NCBI RefSeq assembly: GCF_000311745.1
Contig: NZ_HE978531.1
Location: forward strand, 702,014-766,013
Length of the DNA stretch: 64,000 nucleotides
From: Anaerococcus obesiensis ph10
Lineage (GTDB): Bacteria > Bacillota > Clostridia > Tissierellales > Peptoniphilaceae
Reading direction: 5' to 3'
Under the pieces are notes generated by a model. The model searched no databases. It was not told the DNA's origin and was given only the letters and a program-made list of their open reading frames with translations. Shown one piece after another: positions 63,040 to 64,000 of this stretch. Both the position numbers and the translations under genes were made by a program. The stretch's first letter is position 1. The number at the start of each line of letters is the position of its first letter.

Positions 63040-64000
63040 TTAGAAGGAAATTTGGTATCTTATTGCAATTATACAAAGAATTACAGCAAGTGGAACATAT
63101 AAATATCTTCCTAAATTATACCAACCATCACCGTGCTTACTTTTTGCACTTTTATTTATTTCATCCATCAAATCTTCTTTTTTCATTACCCAAAACCATG
63201 AAATGGCTCCTATAATTGCTGATATTGGAAGAATATAAATTGTTACAAAATTCATCCATGCTCCCCATTTTGCTATAGGATGTAAAAATAATCCACAAAC
63301 AAATACAAGAATCATTAGAACAAGTAGGACATTAATTCTTTTTAAATTTTCAAATTTTGATGTTATTGCTTCAGCAACTGTTTCTATCATTGATTGAACT
63401 GACAATACTCCTGCAAAAACTATTGCTATATACAAAATAATTGCAAAAATTCTTCCTCCAGCTATTTCTTGTAAAACTTTTGGCAAAACAACAAAAATTA
63501 ATTTTGGTCCTTGTGATTGGGAAAATCCAAAAGCAAAAGTTGCTGGTAGCATTACGAAAGTTGAAAGCATAGCTGCAACTGTATCAAGGCTTGATGTGAT
63601 TGTTGATGAATGAACTATATCTTCACTATCTGGAAGATAAGAACCATAAACAACCATTACCGTTGAAACAATTGATAGGGAGAAAAATGCTTGTCCCATT
63701 GCACCTATCCACAATTTTATATCCAATAATTTTTCTGGTTCTAAAGTAAAAATAAATTTGTATCCTTCTACTGCCTTATTTAAAAATGCAATTCTTACTG
63801 CAAGAATTATAAATAAAATAAAAAATAGAGGCATCATAAAAGAATTTGTTTTTTCTATTCCTTTTGTCCCATAAGCTAAGGTCAAAAATACAATAATAAC
63901 TAATAAGAAATGTTCTTTTGCAAGTGCAAAATCATTTGTAGAAATTGATTCAAACCATACATTCGGATCTTGAGTCAAAAGTGATCCAGTAATTGAATCA
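63040..64000 (-). CDS. Sodium-dependent transporter (NSS family), 5' end outside window
   Basis: The C-terminal 320 residues of a neurotransmitter:sodium symporter homologue; the frame remains open to the window edge, so the start lies beyond 64000. KLWIGAMGQAFFSLSIVSTV (the conserved TM6 region with GQxFFSLS), DTVAAMLSTFVMLPATFAFG, GVLSVQSMIETVAEAI and GAWMNFVTIYILPISAIIGA are family-typical, with about eight helices visible. Bacterial relatives import amino acids such as tryptophan, tyrosine or leucine with Na+. The Na+ need fits an Rnf-driven gradient. Confidence 0.88.
   Translation of the reverse strand, partial: DSITGSLLTQDPNVWFESISTNDFALAKEHFLLVIIVFLTLAYGTKGIEKTNSFMMPLFFILFIILAVRIAFLNKAVEGYKFIFTLEPEKLLDIKLWIGAMGQAFFSLSIVSTVMVVYGSYLPDSEDIVHSSTITSSLDTVAAMLSTFVMLPATFAFGFSQSQGPKLIFVVLPKVLQEIAGGRIFAIILYIAIVFAGVLSVQSMIETVAEAITSKFENLKRINVLLVLMILVFVCGLFLHPIAKWGAWMNFVTIYILPISAIIGAISWFWVMKKEDLMDEINKSAKSKHGDGWYNLGRYLYVPLAVILCIIAIRYQISF

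Noticed and set aside
1..64000. CRISPR arrays, cas genes, rRNA, intact transposases or prophage genes
   Set aside because: I looked for regularly spaced direct repeats, rRNA-like stretches and transposase motifs and found none; only fragments of a recombinase and a relaxase are present.

Overview
The window is AT-rich DNA from a low-GC Gram-positive anaerobe. Clustered housekeeping genes, a complete Rnf complex, C+ type ribosomal proteins L28 and L32 and Firmicutes-style operons point to the Clostridia/Tissierellia. A Peptoniphilaceae member such as Anaerococcus, Peptoniphilus or Finegoldia is my best guess, made from memory of gene content and not from a search. Nearly all genes lie on the minus strand.

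Region 1 (1 to about 8557) is accessory DNA lying immediately 3' of an rRNA uracil methyltransferase gene (rumA/rlmD type). It holds a mobC gene with a truncated relaxase, decayed pieces of a serine recombinase, a YafQ-like toxin and a second AbiEii, two unknown membrane-anchored proteins, an intact AbiEi/AbiEii system with a palindromic promoter, a metallo-hydrolase/cytidine deaminase/truncated phosphotransferase group, and an erm gene of the erm(A)/erm(TR) type with both leader peptides and its attenuator. Two short remnants of RumA 3' ends (2463-2486 and 5423-5537) look like scars of elements that integrate into rumA-type genes.

Region 2 (8558-19427, minus) is central metabolism and replication: murB, rapZ, a tyrosine phosphatase, whiA, dnaE, pfkA, pyk, rlmD. 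Region 3 (19592-34579) has rpmB on the plus strand, facing a long minus-strand run rpmF, plsX, acpP, rnc, radical SAM, smc, def, fmt, rsmB, rlmN, PP2C phosphatase, PASTA kinase, rsgA, rpe. Region 4 (34649-41401) is pyrH, frr, a type IV pilus or pseudopilus set without an ATPase, then ackA. Region 5 (41600-42960) has tRNA-Leu and tRNA-His (minus) diverging from a small membrane peptide, recX and a GIY-YIG protein (plus).

Region 6 (42957-51813, minus) is an envelope and cell-shape operon: NusG-domain-II protein, Gx transporter, radC, mreB, mreC, mreD, a very long PBP2, a MinD-like protein lacking the P-loop, and a short RNase E/G. Region 7 (51925-56794) is rnfCDGEAB. Region 8 (56859-64000) has polA, coaE, a lytic transglycosylase, tRNA-Leu, a PAP2 phosphatase, a CapA-family lipoprotein and a sodium-dependent transporter cut by the window end.

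The most striking pattern is that five core genes (smc, rnc, recX, mreC, NusG-II) are broken by seven frameshifts, each consistent with one base missing from an A/T run of 6-7. This suggests homopolymer under-calling in the assembly, or else real slippage. Homopolymer lengths were counted by eye and may be off by one; the frame relationships are firmer.
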